Shown piece after piece: positions 34,426 to 44,108 of a DNA stretch of 64,000 nt. The notes beneath the pieces were generated by a model, which made no database searches, was not told where the DNA came from, and worked only from the letters and a program-made list of their open reading frames with translations. Both the position numbers and the translations under genes were made by a program. Origin of the DNA: Nonomuraea spiralis (GTDB taxonomy: Bacteria > Actinomycetota > Actinomycetes > Streptosporangiales > Streptosporangiaceae). Location: NCBI RefSeq assembly GCF_014648435.1, contig NZ_BMRC01000015.1, forward strand, positions 124,001 through 188,000, given 5' to 3'. How positions within the stretch are numbered: position 1 is the first letter of the stretch; every line of letters starts with the position of its first letter.

Positions 34426-35001
34426 GTGGACACTTTGGAGCTGCTGGCGCATCCGGTACGACTGCGGATCGTGCACGCCATGCGCGGAGAGCGGGAACTC
34501 ACCACCGGCCAGCTGTGCGCGCGTATCCCCGACACTTCGAAGGCCATGGTCTATCGGCACGTCGACCTGCTCGCCGCCGGCGGAATCCTGGAAGTGGCTG
34601 GCGAGAGGCGGGTGCGCGGCGCGGTGGAGCGCCGCTACCGGCTACGCCACGACCGAGCCGTCCTCGACGCCGATGTGCTCACGGCCATGACGCCCGACGA
34701 CCACCGGCGTGCCTTCGCCACCTCGATGGCCGTCCTGGTCGCCGAATTCAACGCCTACCTCGACCACGAGGAGGCCGACCCGGTGGCGGACCTCGTCGGC
34801 TACCGGCAGCACGCCATCTGGCTCACCCGCGGCGAGCTGGAAAAGATGATCATCGAGTTCCGTCGCGTGATTCTGCCCCTGTTGGCCAACCAGCCGACGC
34901 CGGACCGCACACAACACCTGCTCAGCCCGATCTTCTTCCCGGTCGAGCAGCCACCCGCCGACTCCGAATCGGACCCGGAGCGCCCTGACCCGCGTACATG
35001 A
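34426..35001 (+). CDS. ArsR-like winged-helix transcriptional regulator
   Basis: The 191-residue protein opens directly with the winged helix (LELLAHPVRLRIVHAMRGER, then TSKAMVYRHVDLLAAGGILE). A C-terminal helical domain follows with HRRAFATSMAVLVAEFNAYL and a Pro-rich tail. This layout is common for HTH_20-type repressors next to hydrolase or efflux genes. GTG 34426 is the start. It is divergent from the alpha/beta hydrolase gene and likely represses it and itself through 34383-34403. Confidence 0.88.
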   Translation: MDTLELLAHPVRLRIVHAMRGERELTTGQLCARIPDTSKAMVYRHVDLLAAGGILEVAGERRVRGAVERRYRLRHDRAVLDADVLTAMTPDDHRRAFATSMAVLVAEFNAYLDHEEADPVADLVGYRQHAIWLTRGELEKMIIEFRRVILPLLANQPTPDRTQHLLSPIFFPVEQPPADSESDPERPDPRT

Positions 35002-35038
35002 ACGATCATGGGAGCGTTCGGGCTGACCCCGGCGTTCG

Positions 35039-36241
35039 CTACATGCGCGTCGCCGCCTTCATCGCGTACGCGTCCAGTCGCCGTACCGCGAGTTCGGCCA
35101 GCAGTCGCGCGCCGTCGTCCAGCACCACGTCGTCGAACTCCGCGCGTGGCGAGTGGTTCTCCTCCGCCTCGTCGCGGCCCAGACGTGCCGGGCGCGCGCC
35201 CAGGAACACGAAGGCCCCGGGCACCCGCGCCAGCACGCGGGAGAAGTCCTCGGAGGCGGGATGCGGGTGGGGCATCGCGGCCAGCCGTTGCGCGCCCCAT
35301 AGCTGTTCGACCGTGTCGCTCGCGAAGGCGGTCTCCGCGGGGTCGGTGACGGTGACCGGCAGCTCGGCGTCGTAGTCGATCTCCGCTGTGGTCCCGTGCG
35401 CCGCCGCTATGCCCGTGACCAGCTCGCACAGCAGACGGCGGGCGGACGCGCGATTACGTTCGGAATAGGTGCGGATCGTGGCCTCGAAGCAGGCCGAGGC
35501 GGGGATGGCGGTGCCGTGGGATCCGGCCGACACGTGGCCGACGGTCACGACCACCGGGTCGAAGGCGTCGAATCTGCGTGTCACCAGGGCGTGGACGGCC
35601 GTGATCATCTCGGCGAGCGGCGGCACGGGGTCGAGCGCACGATGCGGTACGGCGCCGTGGCCGCCCTTGCCGTGCACGGTGACGCGCATCCGTGCCGTGC
35701 CCGACAACACGGTTCCGGCACGGGTGGCGAACACGCCGGCCCGCCGTACGGACTGCACATGCAGCGCGTACGCCGCGAGCGGCGGAGCGCCGGCCGCCTC
35801 GAGCACCCCCTCGGAGATCATCGCGGCGGCTCCGTCGTGCCCCTCCTCACCCGGCTGGAACATCAGGATCACATCGCCCGGCAGGTCGTCACGGACGGCG
35901 CACAGCAGGTGCGCCGCGCCCACGAGCATCGCGGTGTGCAGGTCGTGGCCGCAGGCGTGCATCACGCCCTGGTTGCGGGAGGCGTAGGGAAGGGCTGTGC
36001 TCTCCTGGATCGGCAGTGCGTCCATGTCGGCGCGCAGGAGGACGACCGGCCGCCCAACGGCGGGACGGCCGCCGCGCAGCACCGCGGTCACCGAGGTCGA
36101 GGCGGCTCCCAGGGTGATCTCCAGTGGGAGCCCGGCCAGTCCCTCCAGCACCCGCCGCTGGGTACGGGGCAACGCCAGACCCAGCTCAGGATCGGCGTGC
36201 AGCGCTCGGCGCAGGGACACCAACAGGCCGGTGGGTATCAC
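35039..36241 (-). CDS. M20-family amidohydrolase (N-acyl-amino-acid / hippurate hydrolase type)
   Basis: The 400-residue enzyme shows the M20D metal-binding pattern: RADMDALPIQE, HACGHDLHTAML, FQPGEEGHDGAAAMI, and the dimerisation-domain HGKGGHGAVPH. It hydrolyses an N-acyl amino acid or peptide-like amide. The start is GTG 36241 behind an excellent AGGAGGAA site; a longer open frame upstream runs antisense to the next gene and is not credible. It is divergent from an Lrp/AsnC-type regulator, which fits amino-acid-responsive control. Confidence 0.93.
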   Translation of the reverse strand: MIPTGLLVSLRRALHADPELGLALPRTQRRVLEGLAGLPLEITLGAASTSVTAVLRGGRPAVGRPVVLLRADMDALPIQESTALPYASRNQGVMHACGHDLHTAMLVGAAHLLCAVRDDLPGDVILMFQPGEEGHDGAAAMISEGVLEAAGAPPLAAYALHVQSVRRAGVFATRAGTVLSGTARMRVTVHGKGGHGAVPHRALDPVPPLAEMITAVHALVTRRFDAFDPVVVTVGHVSAGSHGTAIPASACFEATIRTYSERNRASARRLLCELVTGIAAAHGTTAEIDYDAELPVTVTDPAETAFASDTVEQLWGAQRLAAMPHPHPASEDFSRVLARVPGAFVFLGARPARLGRDEAEENHSPRAEFDDVVLDDGARLLAELAVRRLDAYAMKAATRM

Positions 36242-36352
36242 GGATCTTCCTCCTGCTTGGATGGCTTCGTTGCTGGAGTGCAGCAGGTCCCCCCATCGGG
36301 TCGCCGCTGTCGTCAGCGAATCGGCAAACCAGGGGCTGGAGGCGACGGATCC

Positions 36353-37396
36353 GTGCGGCAGGAGCTCAGCGAGCAGGATCTCCGGTTGATCCACGCGGTC
36401 CAGCTCGCGCCGCGAGCCCCCTGGACCACGATCGGCCCGGCCTGCGCCCAGCACCCGATCACCGCGGCCCGCCGCTGGCAGCGGCTCGTGGACCGCGGCC
36501 TGGTGTCGGTGCTGGTGACGCCCGGTCCCGCGCTCCTGCGCCGGCTCGTGACCGCCTACCTCGACGTGGAATGCGGGCCGGCCGACCGAGAGTCCGTGAT
36601 CGCCGCCCTGCTCGTCAACCCGCGGGTGGCTTCGATCACGATCGTCGGCTCCGGCCGCAGCCTGTTCCTGACCCTGATGGCCGACTCCCTCCAAGCCCTG
36701 GCCGACCTGGTGCTCGCCCAGGTCGAGACACTGCCGGGCGTGCTGCGTACCGAGCTCTACCCGATCACCCAGGTGTACGGCGAGGGCAGCTCGTGGCGCC
36801 TGGACGCGCTGGAGCGGTCCGAGGTCAGGAGCCTCGACCGCCACCCTGAACGTACGGCCCGGCCGCTGGCCCTGTCCGGGCGGCACCGGGCGCTGTTCCG
36901 AGCGCTCAGCCTGGACGCCCGCGCCCCGGTGGCGGCGCTCTCCGAGCAGGTCGGCGAGAGCCCCTCGACGACCAGTCGGCGGGTGGCGGCGATGCTCGCC
37001 GCCGGGCTGGTGTCGATGAGGTGCGACGTCACGCAGGAGGCGGCGGGCTGGCCGATCCTCGTCAACTACTTCCTGCGCGTGCCGGCCGCCGATCTGGACG
37101 CCGTCGGGCGGGCGCTGGCCGCGTTGCCGGAGAACCGGGGCAGCTTCGCCGTCGCGGCGCGGCCGAACCTCTTCGTCAGCCAGTGGCTGCGCCACATGTC
37201 CGACATCTCGTACGGCGAGGCACGCATGGCGGGGGCGATCCCGTCACTGGAGGTGCTGGACCGGATGGTCGCCCTGCGCGTCGTCAAACGTATGGGCCGG
37301 GTCCTGGACGCGGACGGACGCACTGTCGCGGTGGTCCCGCTCGACCCCTGGCACGGATCCGTCGCCACACCGCCCGCCACGACCGATCGCTCATAG
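36353..37396 (+). CDS. Lrp/AsnC-family regulator (two-module type)
   Basis: The 347-residue protein contains two Lrp-like modules. Each has a helix-turn-helix (DLRLIHAVQLAPRAPWTTIG, and RALSLDARAPVAALSEQVGE with STTSRRVAAMLAAGLV) followed by an ACT-like ligand domain. This is about twice the usual Lrp length, a form common in actinomycetes. GTG 36353 follows GGAGG. It is divergent from the M20 hydrolase gene, so that gene is the likeliest target and an amino acid or acyl amino acid the likeliest ligand. Confidence 0.85.
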   Translation: MRQELSEQDLRLIHAVQLAPRAPWTTIGPACAQHPITAARRWQRLVDRGLVSVLVTPGPALLRRLVTAYLDVECGPADRESVIAALLVNPRVASITIVGSGRSLFLTLMADSLQALADLVLAQVETLPGVLRTELYPITQVYGEGSSWRLDALERSEVRSLDRHPERTARPLALSGRHRALFRALSLDARAPVAALSEQVGESPSTTSRRVAAMLAAGLVSMRCDVTQEAAGWPILVNYFLRVPAADLDAVGRALAALPENRGSFAVAARPNLFVSQWLRHMSDISYGEARMAGAIPSLEVLDRMVALRVVKRMGRVLDADGRTVAVVPLDPWHGSVATPPATTDRS

Positions 37397-37446
37397 ATTC
37401 GGTCGGCCGTCACCGTGCCGTGCTTGGGTTCCGTGCAGCCAGACAG

Positions 37447-38727
37447 ATGAAAAAGGGGAGGCCGACGACATTGGGTGACGACGTGCTCAGCCCGCGGATC
37501 AAGGCTCTGTTCGAGTCGGACGATCCGGCCGCGAGCGAGGCGAGGTTGTGGGCCGAGCTCCGGAAAGACGGTACGCCGCTGATCGAGAGATGTCCCGACG
37601 ACCCGCAGGCTTGCCTGGTGACCTTCCTGTGGAAGGCGGACCGGCCGGTCGAGCAGGTCAGGGTCGTCGAGACGGTCAGTGGGCTCCCGCCGCAACGGCG
37701 CTCTCTGGCGCCGGCGCCGGGGACCGCCACCCGATTCCTCACCTGGAGGATCAGGACGGACGTACGCACCACCTACAGTTTCGAGATCGTCGACGCGTCC
37801 GGGGTAGAGCACGTCCCCGACCCGTACGCCCGGGTCCGCGAAGCGCATGACTTCGCCGCCCTGGCCACCCCTGGTGTGCCTCCGCTGCGGTCGGTGCTGG
37901 TGTGCCCGGACGCCGCGCCGCTGTCGTGGGCCGACCGGCGCCCTGATGTCCCGAGGGGGACGGTGGTGGAAGGGACGTACGACGACGGCAGGCAGGTGTG
38001 GACGTACCTCCCGCCGGGCCACGACGAGCCGAGCGCTCCACTGGGCGTCCTGGTCGTGCTCGACGGTCATGCCGGACACAGCGCGAGCACCGTACTCGAC
38101 AACCTGCACGCCGAGGGAAAGATCCTGCCCACAGCGGCGCTGTTCGTCCAGCAGGACGACCGTAACAAGGAACTCGCCTGCGACGCGGAATGGTCCCGCC
38201 ACCTGGCCGAGGACCTGCTGCCGTGGGCGCGGCGCCGCCACCCCCTCACCTCTGACCCGGCGGCGACCGTCATCACCGGCTGCAGCCTGGGCGGGCTGTG
38301 CGCGGCTTACACCGGATTGACGCACCCTGACGTGTTCGGCGGTGTGCTCATGTTGTCGGGATCGGTCTGGTGGGACCCGGACACCCTGCGTGCCTACGCC
38401 CGCCTCGCCGACCCCACCGCCGCCGCCGCCGATCCGGCCGCCACGGTCGTCGGCGGCAGGTCCAGGACGCCCGTGCTCATCGACGAGTTCATGCGGGCCG
38501 ACCCCGTGCCGACCCGGATCTACCAGGAGGTCGGGACGTTCGAGACCGGGCCGCCGCCCGCCACCCCCGGACAGGTGCACGCCAGCAGGCACCTGCGCGA
38601 CGTACTCACACTCAAGGGCTACGACTACCGATACCGCGAGTTCGCCGGCGGCCACGACGAGACCTGGTGGCGCAGCCGGCTCGGCGACGGGCTGATCTGG
38701 TTGAGGGGGAGCGGCGCCGATGCCTGA
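37447..38727 (+). CDS. Enterochelin esterase-like (Fes) hydrolase
   Basis: The protein (426 residues from ATG 37447) has an N-terminal Fes-like beta domain and a C-terminal esterase D/alpha-beta domain with nucleophile GCSLGG and a His in FAGGHDETWW. Fes-type enzymes cleave ferric catecholate siderophores in the cytoplasm, but no siderophore genes are nearby. The strong GGGGAGG at 37455-37461 would suit a TTG start at 37471 better than ATG 37447. The next hydrolase gene overlaps by eight bases. Confidence 0.9.
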   Translation: MKKGRPTTLGDDVLSPRIKALFESDDPAASEARLWAELRKDGTPLIERCPDDPQACLVTFLWKADRPVEQVRVVETVSGLPPQRRSLAPAPGTATRFLTWRIRTDVRTTYSFEIVDASGVEHVPDPYARVREAHDFAALATPGVPPLRSVLVCPDAAPLSWADRRPDVPRGTVVEGTYDDGRQVWTYLPPGHDEPSAPLGVLVVLDGHAGHSASTVLDNLHAEGKILPTAALFVQQDDRNKELACDAEWSRHLAEDLLPWARRRHPLTSDPAATVITGCSLGGLCAAYTGLTHPDVFGGVLMLSGSVWWDPDTLRAYARLADPTAAAADPAATVVGGRSRTPVLIDEFMRADPVPTRIYQEVGTFETGPPPATPGQVHASRHLRDVLTLKGYDYRYREFAGGHDETWWRSRLGDGLIWLRGSGADA

Positions 38728-39868
38728 GGTGAACCTTCCCCGCCCCACCGGCCCTTATCCGGCCGGCGTCCGGGACGTCGAGGCGGGTCCGCTGCTGATG
38801 CGGGTCTGGTACCCGGCGGCGGCGACGGGCCGGCCCCGGCCGTACGCGGCCGGAAGCGAGCGGGACCTGCTGCTGGAGTGGACCGCCCGCCGCAACCCGA
38901 CCTGGCCGCCCGCCACCACCACCGCCGCGCTCGCCGCGGCGCTCACCCACGACCACCGCGACGCCCCCGCCAGGCCGGGGCCTCATCCGACGATCGTGTT
39001 CTCCCACGGCGCCGACCTGTACCCCGCACAGAACACCGCGCTGCTGACCGAACTCGCCTCCCACGGTCACGTCGCCGTCAGCGTGCTCCAGCACGGCGGC
39101 GGTTTCGCCGCGCGGCCCGACGGATCGCGGCTCGGATCGGAGGAGCCGCTCTTCGCCTCGGCCGTCGACCTGTTCAAACGGCTGGAGCGCTACACGCCGC
39201 TCGGAGACGACCTCGACGCCCGCCACGCCTGGTTCGCCGACCTCTGGGAGAACGGCAAGGTGGTCCCACTCGTCCGGCAGTGGCGCGACCGCATGATCGC
39301 CGTCACCGACGCGCTGTCGGCCGCGACACCGGACGGCCCCTTCGGCGACCTCGCCGGCGCCTGCGACCTGACGCGACTGACCTACATGGGAATGTCCCTC
39401 GGCGGGTGCGCCGCCGTCAGCGCCGCGCACGCCGACCCGCGCGGGCGCGCCGCCGTCAACCTCGACGGCATGCACCTCGCGCCCGACCTCTTCGGCCACC
39501 CCGCCCGCGTGCCGATCCTCGGTCTGTACGCGGACTTCAAGGGCCGTGCGCACCACAGCGACCTGTTCTACGAGGAGTTCGGCCACATGGGGTTGCGCGG
39601 GGACGTCGTCCGGGTCAAGGTCACCGACGCCATGCACCGGGATTTCACGGACCTGGCGCTGCTGCCTGACAAGCAGCGCCTCGGCCATGGCGGCCACCTC
39701 GGCCTCGTGGACGGGGAGCGCGTCACCCGGCTCGTGGGGGCGCTGACGCTGGCGTTCCTCGACCGGTTCGTCGAGGGCAGGGCCCCCGCGGCGCTGCCGC
39801 TCGGAGACGGAGCCGAACTCATCGACGTCTCACACGTACGCGCATGGAACAGGCACGAGACGACCTGA
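38720..39868 (+). CDS. PAF-acetylhydrolase/dienelactone hydrolase-like alpha/beta hydrolase
   Basis: The 382-residue protein opens with LPRPTGPYPAGVRDVEAGPL and VWYPA, typical of platelet-activating-factor acetylhydrolase-like bacterial enzymes. It has the nucleophile elbow GMSLGG. An oxyanion-type HGADLYPAQNTALLTELAS motif precedes it. A His in MHRDF may complete the triad. Its start overlaps the Fes-like gene by eight bases, so the two esterases are co-translated, perhaps acting on the same ester-containing compound. Confidence 0.88.
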   Translation: MPEVNLPRPTGPYPAGVRDVEAGPLLMRVWYPAAATGRPRPYAAGSERDLLLEWTARRNPTWPPATTTAALAAALTHDHRDAPARPGPHPTIVFSHGADLYPAQNTALLTELASHGHVAVSVLQHGGGFAARPDGSRLGSEEPLFASAVDLFKRLERYTPLGDDLDARHAWFADLWENGKVVPLVRQWRDRMIAVTDALSAATPDGPFGDLAGACDLTRLTYMGMSLGGCAAVSAAHADPRGRAAVNLDGMHLAPDLFGHPARVPILGLYADFKGRAHHSDLFYEEFGHMGLRGDVVRVKVTDAMHRDFTDLALLPDKQRLGHGGHLGLVDGERVTRLVGALTLAFLDRFVEGRAPAALPLGDGAELIDVSHVRAWNRHETT

Positions 39869-39919
39869 CGCCCACTCCCGGCCGCGTTTCCGCAGCTCGC
39901 GTACGTCGCTTCGGAACCC

Positions 39920-39938
39920 GCCCGGCCTCGGACCGGGC
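39920..39938. terminator. Short hairpin between convergent genes
   Basis: GCCCGG and CCGGGC pair across a seven-base loop, 51 bases after the hydrolase stop and before the end of the minus-strand STAND gene. A bidirectional terminator role fits the convergent arrangement. The stem is short, so confidence is moderate. Nothing else is seen in the 238-base gap. Confidence 0.4.
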
Positions 39939-40106
39939 AGCTCAGCGGCGCTCAGCCGTATGGTGCCAGGCCAGCGTACGCGGCACACCGCATTCAGGTT
40001 GAGGACCGCTACTACGCGAAGACTCTTCAGGATCACGCAAGCGACGTCACCGCGATCACGCGTATGAACGCCGACGCTCTCGCCCGTGCACGAACGACGC
40101 TGCGGC

Positions 40107-43100
40107 TCACCAACTGATCCTTTGCGACGGACTGATTGCTCCCGCCCGGGGTGGCGAGGCGGCCGGTACGTTCCGGCGGGCGTCGCCACCGCAGGTGGAC
40201 CGGTAGGGGTATCCGGGAAAGTAGGCCGACCAGTTCTCGGCGGTGAGGTCCTGGCCCGCTCGGCGGCAGACGGCGGCGGCCGCGGCGGCCGGTGTGAGGG
40301 CGTAGCGCAGGAGGGGAACGTGTATGCCGGCCACGTACAGGGCCTCGTCGTCCACTCTCAGCGCCAGGACCGTGCCGGCCGGGGTGCGGATGGGCGCTCC
40401 GATCGGCTGCCGCACGGCCGTGTCCCAAAGTTGCACGTCACCGTTGACCCTGCCGGCGGCGAGCACCTGCCCGTCCGCGGAGAACGCGAGCGCGGTGACG
40501 GGCCCGGAGGCCGAGGCGGGCGTGAGCGTGCCGAGGTGGCGTCGTACGTCGCCGTCCCACAAGGCGATCTGACCCGCCGCGTCGCCCACGGCGAAGAGGC
40601 TCGCGTCGCGGCTGAAAGCCAGGGCCTTGCCCGGTCCAGGTCCGCTGGTACGCGGGATCACCCGGCCCGCGGCCAGGTCGGCGACGTCGCCCCTCGACGT
40701 GACGAGAACACGTTCGCGTGGATCGACGATGATCGCGTCTCCCGCGAGACCGGGTGTTTTCGCGGGAGCGGTGCCGGCGCGGATGTCCCATGAGGTGAAC
40801 GACGTGGAAGGTGAGGTCCGGACATCGCCGGCCTGGCCGACGGCGAGGAGAGTGCCGCCTCCGCCGGCGAACGCGAGGCCGGCTGCGAAAGGGATGGGCG
40901 GGGAGACGGCGGTGACGCGCTGTTGCGTGAGATCCCATACCTTCGCACTGAACGGCCCGCCGAAGCGGTCGCCGTACGCGATGGCCTGGCCGTCGTGGCG
41001 GAAACCGGCGATCATCCAGCAGCGAGGAGTCCAGAACGTGCCTCCCGGGCAGGGCACCCGGGGCGGTCCTGGGAGGCGTCGTCCGGACTTGACGTCGCCA
41101 AGCTCGACCCGGTCCCGGTACACGGTGGCCAGCTTGTCGCCGGTAAGGCTGAAGGTGGCCGACTGCGCCCTCTCGTCGTACCGGGGGATGTCCGGGGCGG
41201 TGCTCAGCTGAAGTGTGCGCACGGTCGCCGGCCATCCCGTCCCTCCACGGGGGCCGACGATGAATCGGACGCGGTTGGCAGCCGGGTCGAGGTGCAGGCT
41301 CGCGGCATTGGCGCCGCTGTAGGGGTAACGGAAGAGCGGGCTGTCGAGCTGGCTCATCCGCAGTACCACGTACCCGTCGACACCGGCGGCCATGAGGAAG
41401 GCGCCGTCGGCGCTGAAGCTGACATCGTGCACGGCCAGCTCGTCCACGTAGGGGCCCTCCTTGCCCGACGGCAGCTCCCACTGGCGGATCTTGGTCTCGG
41501 TGGTCAGCAGCAGCCGCCGTCCGTCCGGCGCGAGACTCACCCGTTCGTCCCGGCACTGCTGCCCTGAGAGTACGGGTGCCCCCGGCAGCTCGCGTCTGCG
41601 TCCGGAGGGCAGGTCCCACAGTTGCAGCGGCGCGCCCGGCACACAGAGCGCGAGGGTCCGGTCGTCGGCGCTGAGCGCGGCGTCGGGAGTGTCTCTCTCG
41701 CTCCGCGCACGACCGGAATGCTGCTCACGCGCGAGCGCCCCGTTGATCCAGGTCTGCTTCCGCGCGGCGGGCTTCTTCTTCCTCGGCGTACTCACCCGCA
41801 GCACCTGTCGCCGGGTGCCCGGGTCCCACACGCTGACTCGGTAGCGGGAGCCGGCGGCGTGGTAGGTGATCAGGTAGCGGCCGCTCGGGGCGATCTCGCT
41901 GCCCTGGTTGGCGGTGTCCAGCGGGCGTAGGTCGTGGCGGCCGTTCACCAGGTCCCACAGCGTCACCTCGGCGGTGGCCCGGTCGATGACAGGCAGCCAT
42001 CGAGCGTCACCGCTGCCCACCCCGGTGTTCGGTAGCAGCGCGCCGAGCCCGGGCGCGACGGACAGACGCTGTCGCGTGTCCAGGTCCCAGCGGGTGACCT
42101 GGGTGGCGCCGGCGCTGATGAGCGAGCGTCCGTCAGCGCTGAGCCAGCGCATGGTCTCCTCCGACTGGTCGGGGTCGGTGAAGGTGTCCTGCTCAGGTTG
42201 CAGTCCGGCCGTACGAAGTGCCGCGCGGGTCTCAGGGAGATCGGCCAGGCGCCAGGCCGCCAGGCTGAGCTGCATGGCCAGGCGCGGGTCGGACCGGCGC
42301 AGACTCTCGGCGGTGCCGACCATCTGGCGGGCGTGCGCCTCGCGCCGCTGCCGGCTACTGACCGTGTTCTGCTGCCAGGCCAATGACGCCGCCACCAGCG
42401 CGAGTACGACCACGACCGACAGGACCGAGGTCCGCAGTCCGCGTCGGCGGCGTGCGTTCTGGTGGGCGGCTGTGCCGGCCTGTAGGAAGGCCCGCTCCTC
42501 GGGGGTGAGTGTGTCGAGGTGTTCGGTGAGGTGTTCGCGGGCGGTGGCCAGTTGCAGGCCGCGGTAGAGGGCGCCGGGGTCGCGGGCGTGGTCGTTCCAG
42601 GTGGTGGCCGCTTCGGTGAGGCGGCGGTGGACGCGCAGTCGTTCGCGGTCTTCCTCCACCCAGTCGCGCAGGCGGGGCCAGGCGGTCAGCAGCGCTTCGT
42701 GGGCCAGGTCGGCGGTGTCGTCGTCCAGGGTGATCAGCCGGGCGGCGGCCAGTCGTTCCAGCAGGACCGGACCGGGGTCGAGAGGGTCGGCTGTGAGCAG
42801 TTCGGCGCGCCGTACCGGGCGGCGGGTGTCCTGCGTGCCTGCCTCGCCCGGCGTGACCAGGCGCAGCAGCAGCTCGCGTAATCGCTGCCGATGGGTGGGG
42901 GGCAGGTCGGTGTAGAGGGTCTCGGCGGTGTGGGCGACGGCGCCGTGGATGCCGCCGGTGGCTTCGTAGTCGGCCAGGGTGAGTGCCTTGCCGTGGTGGC
43001 GGCGCCAGGTCTCCAGCAGGGCGTGCGACATCAGCGGCAGCCCGCCGGGCTCGCCCGCCACCTCCTCGATGACGGTGGCGGTCAGTTCGCGCTGGACGAT

Positions 43101-43919
43101 CAGCCCGGCCGCCGCGGCCGGTTTGGTGATCGCCTCACGCAGATCGCTCCGGCTCATCGGGCCGACCGGGACCGTGGAGTCCCGGACGGCTTCCATTAGC
43201 GCGGGATGGCGCGCGCAGCGGTCGAAGAAGTCCGCGCGTACGGCCAGCACCACCCGGCCGGCCTGACCATTGACCAGGGCGTCGATGAACGCCTGGCGTT
43301 CGTCCGGGTCCTGGCACAGGGTGAACGTCTCCTCGAACTGGTCCACCACGATCACCTCGTCCGCGGCGGCCTCCGGCAGCACCGCCCGCGGATGGGCGCC
43401 CGGTGTCACCACCCGCACCACGCGCGGCCGCAGCTTCGGCACCAGCCCGGCGCGCAGCAGCGAGGACTTGCCGCAGCCCGACGGGCCCACCACCACGACC
43501 AGGCGATACGCGTCCACCAGCTCGGCCACCCGCTCGACCAGCGCGGTCCGGCCGAAGAAGTACGCCTGATCGGCTGCCTCGAACCTGGCCAGCCCCCGAT
43601 ACGGCGCCTGGGACACATCCCCGCCCACGGCGGTGGCCTCACGGACGGCGGCGAGGGCCTCCTCCCACCGGGTCCGCCACTGCTCGATGTCCCCGCCGCA
43701 CGCCTGCACGTACGCGAGGGTGACCGGCAGGGTCGGAAACCGGTCTCCTGCCGCGGCCTGAGCGAGCGTGGCGGCCGAGCACGGCACCCGAGCGGCCATC
43801 GCCCGGTAGGACAGGCCGCCCGCCTCCCAGCGGAGCTTGCGCAGCTCCACGGCGAAGGCGGCTACCGGGCCGTCCGCCGGATCGACCGGTCGTTCACGAC
43901 GCCCCACACGATCCCCCAT
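40107..43919 (-). CDS. HTH / STAND-NTPase / WD40 repeat protein (nSTAND1 type)
   Basis: The 1270-residue protein starts with an XRE-like helix-turn-helix (AFAVELRKLRWEAGGLSYRA). A STAND P-loop NTPase follows: Walker A GPSGCGKSSLL at residues 145-155, Walker B EVIVVDQFEE, and a winged-helix arm ending AHEALLTAWPRLRDW. A single membrane segment lies near residue 500 (SVLSVVVVLALVAASLAW), and then come about ten WD40-like blades (for example ALAFSADGQVLAAGRVNGDV with LWD). ATG 43919 is preferred to TTG 43937. Such proteins are signal switches; some STAND proteins act in phage defence. A TTA codon is at 42879-42881. Confidence 0.92.
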   Translation of the reverse strand: MGDRVGRRERPVDPADGPVAAFAVELRKLRWEAGGLSYRAMAARVPCSAATLAQAAAGDRFPTLPVTLAYVQACGGDIEQWRTRWEEALAAVREATAVGGDVSQAPYRGLARFEAADQAYFFGRTALVERVAELVDAYRLVVVVGPSGCGKSSLLRAGLVPKLRPRVVRVVTPGAHPRAVLPEAAADEVIVVDQFEETFTLCQDPDERQAFIDALVNGQAGRVVLAVRADFFDRCARHPALMEAVRDSTVPVGPMSRSDLREAITKPAAAAGLIVQRELTATVIEEVAGEPGGLPLMSHALLETWRRHHGKALTLADYEATGGIHGAVAHTAETLYTDLPPTHRQRLRELLLRLVTPGEAGTQDTRRPVRRAELLTADPLDPGPVLLERLAAARLITLDDDTADLAHEALLTAWPRLRDWVEEDRERLRVHRRLTEAATTWNDHARDPGALYRGLQLATAREHLTEHLDTLTPEERAFLQAGTAAHQNARRRRGLRTSVLSVVVVLALVAASLAWQQNTVSSRQRREAHARQMVGTAESLRRSDPRLAMQLSLAAWRLADLPETRAALRTAGLQPEQDTFTDPDQSEETMRWLSADGRSLISAGATQVTRWDLDTRQRLSVAPGLGALLPNTGVGSGDARWLPVIDRATAEVTLWDLVNGRHDLRPLDTANQGSEIAPSGRYLITYHAAGSRYRVSVWDPGTRRQVLRVSTPRKKKPAARKQTWINGALAREQHSGRARSERDTPDAALSADDRTLALCVPGAPLQLWDLPSGRRRELPGAPVLSGQQCRDERVSLAPDGRRLLLTTETKIRQWELPSGKEGPYVDELAVHDVSFSADGAFLMAAGVDGYVVLRMSQLDSPLFRYPYSGANAASLHLDPAANRVRFIVGPRGGTGWPATVRTLQLSTAPDIPRYDERAQSATFSLTGDKLATVYRDRVELGDVKSGRRLPGPPRVPCPGGTFWTPRCWMIAGFRHDGQAIAYGDRFGGPFSAKVWDLTQQRVTAVSPPIPFAAGLAFAGGGGTLLAVGQAGDVRTSPSTSFTSWDIRAGTAPAKTPGLAGDAIIVDPRERVLVTSRGDVADLAAGRVIPRTSGPGPGKALAFSRDASLFAVGDAAGQIALWDGDVRRHLGTLTPASASGPVTALAFSADGQVLAAGRVNGDVQLWDTAVRQPIGAPIRTPAGTVLALRVDDEALYVAGIHVPLLRYALTPAAAAAAVCRRAGQDLTAENWSAYFPGYPYRSTCGGDARRNVPAASPPRAGAISPSQRISW

Positions 43920-44108
43920 ATCCCCGAATACGGGCAAACCAGCACAACGTACCCAGCCGCGTGAAGATGATCAAGTTTGTCCGGGTGACGAATCGGGCTT
44001 CCAGGCAATCCAGCAGCCTCCGAGACTGGCCCCTGCCTGCCGTTATCTGCTCGGCGGGCCGGCCATGTCACGACCCGGGGCCGCCCAGGCAACCGATGAG
44101 GAGAACTC

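Noticed and set aside
35039..37195. Extension of the M20 hydrolase to 718 residues
   Set aside because: The added N-terminus is antisense to the Lrp-like regulator, and GTG 36241 has an excellent ribosome site.
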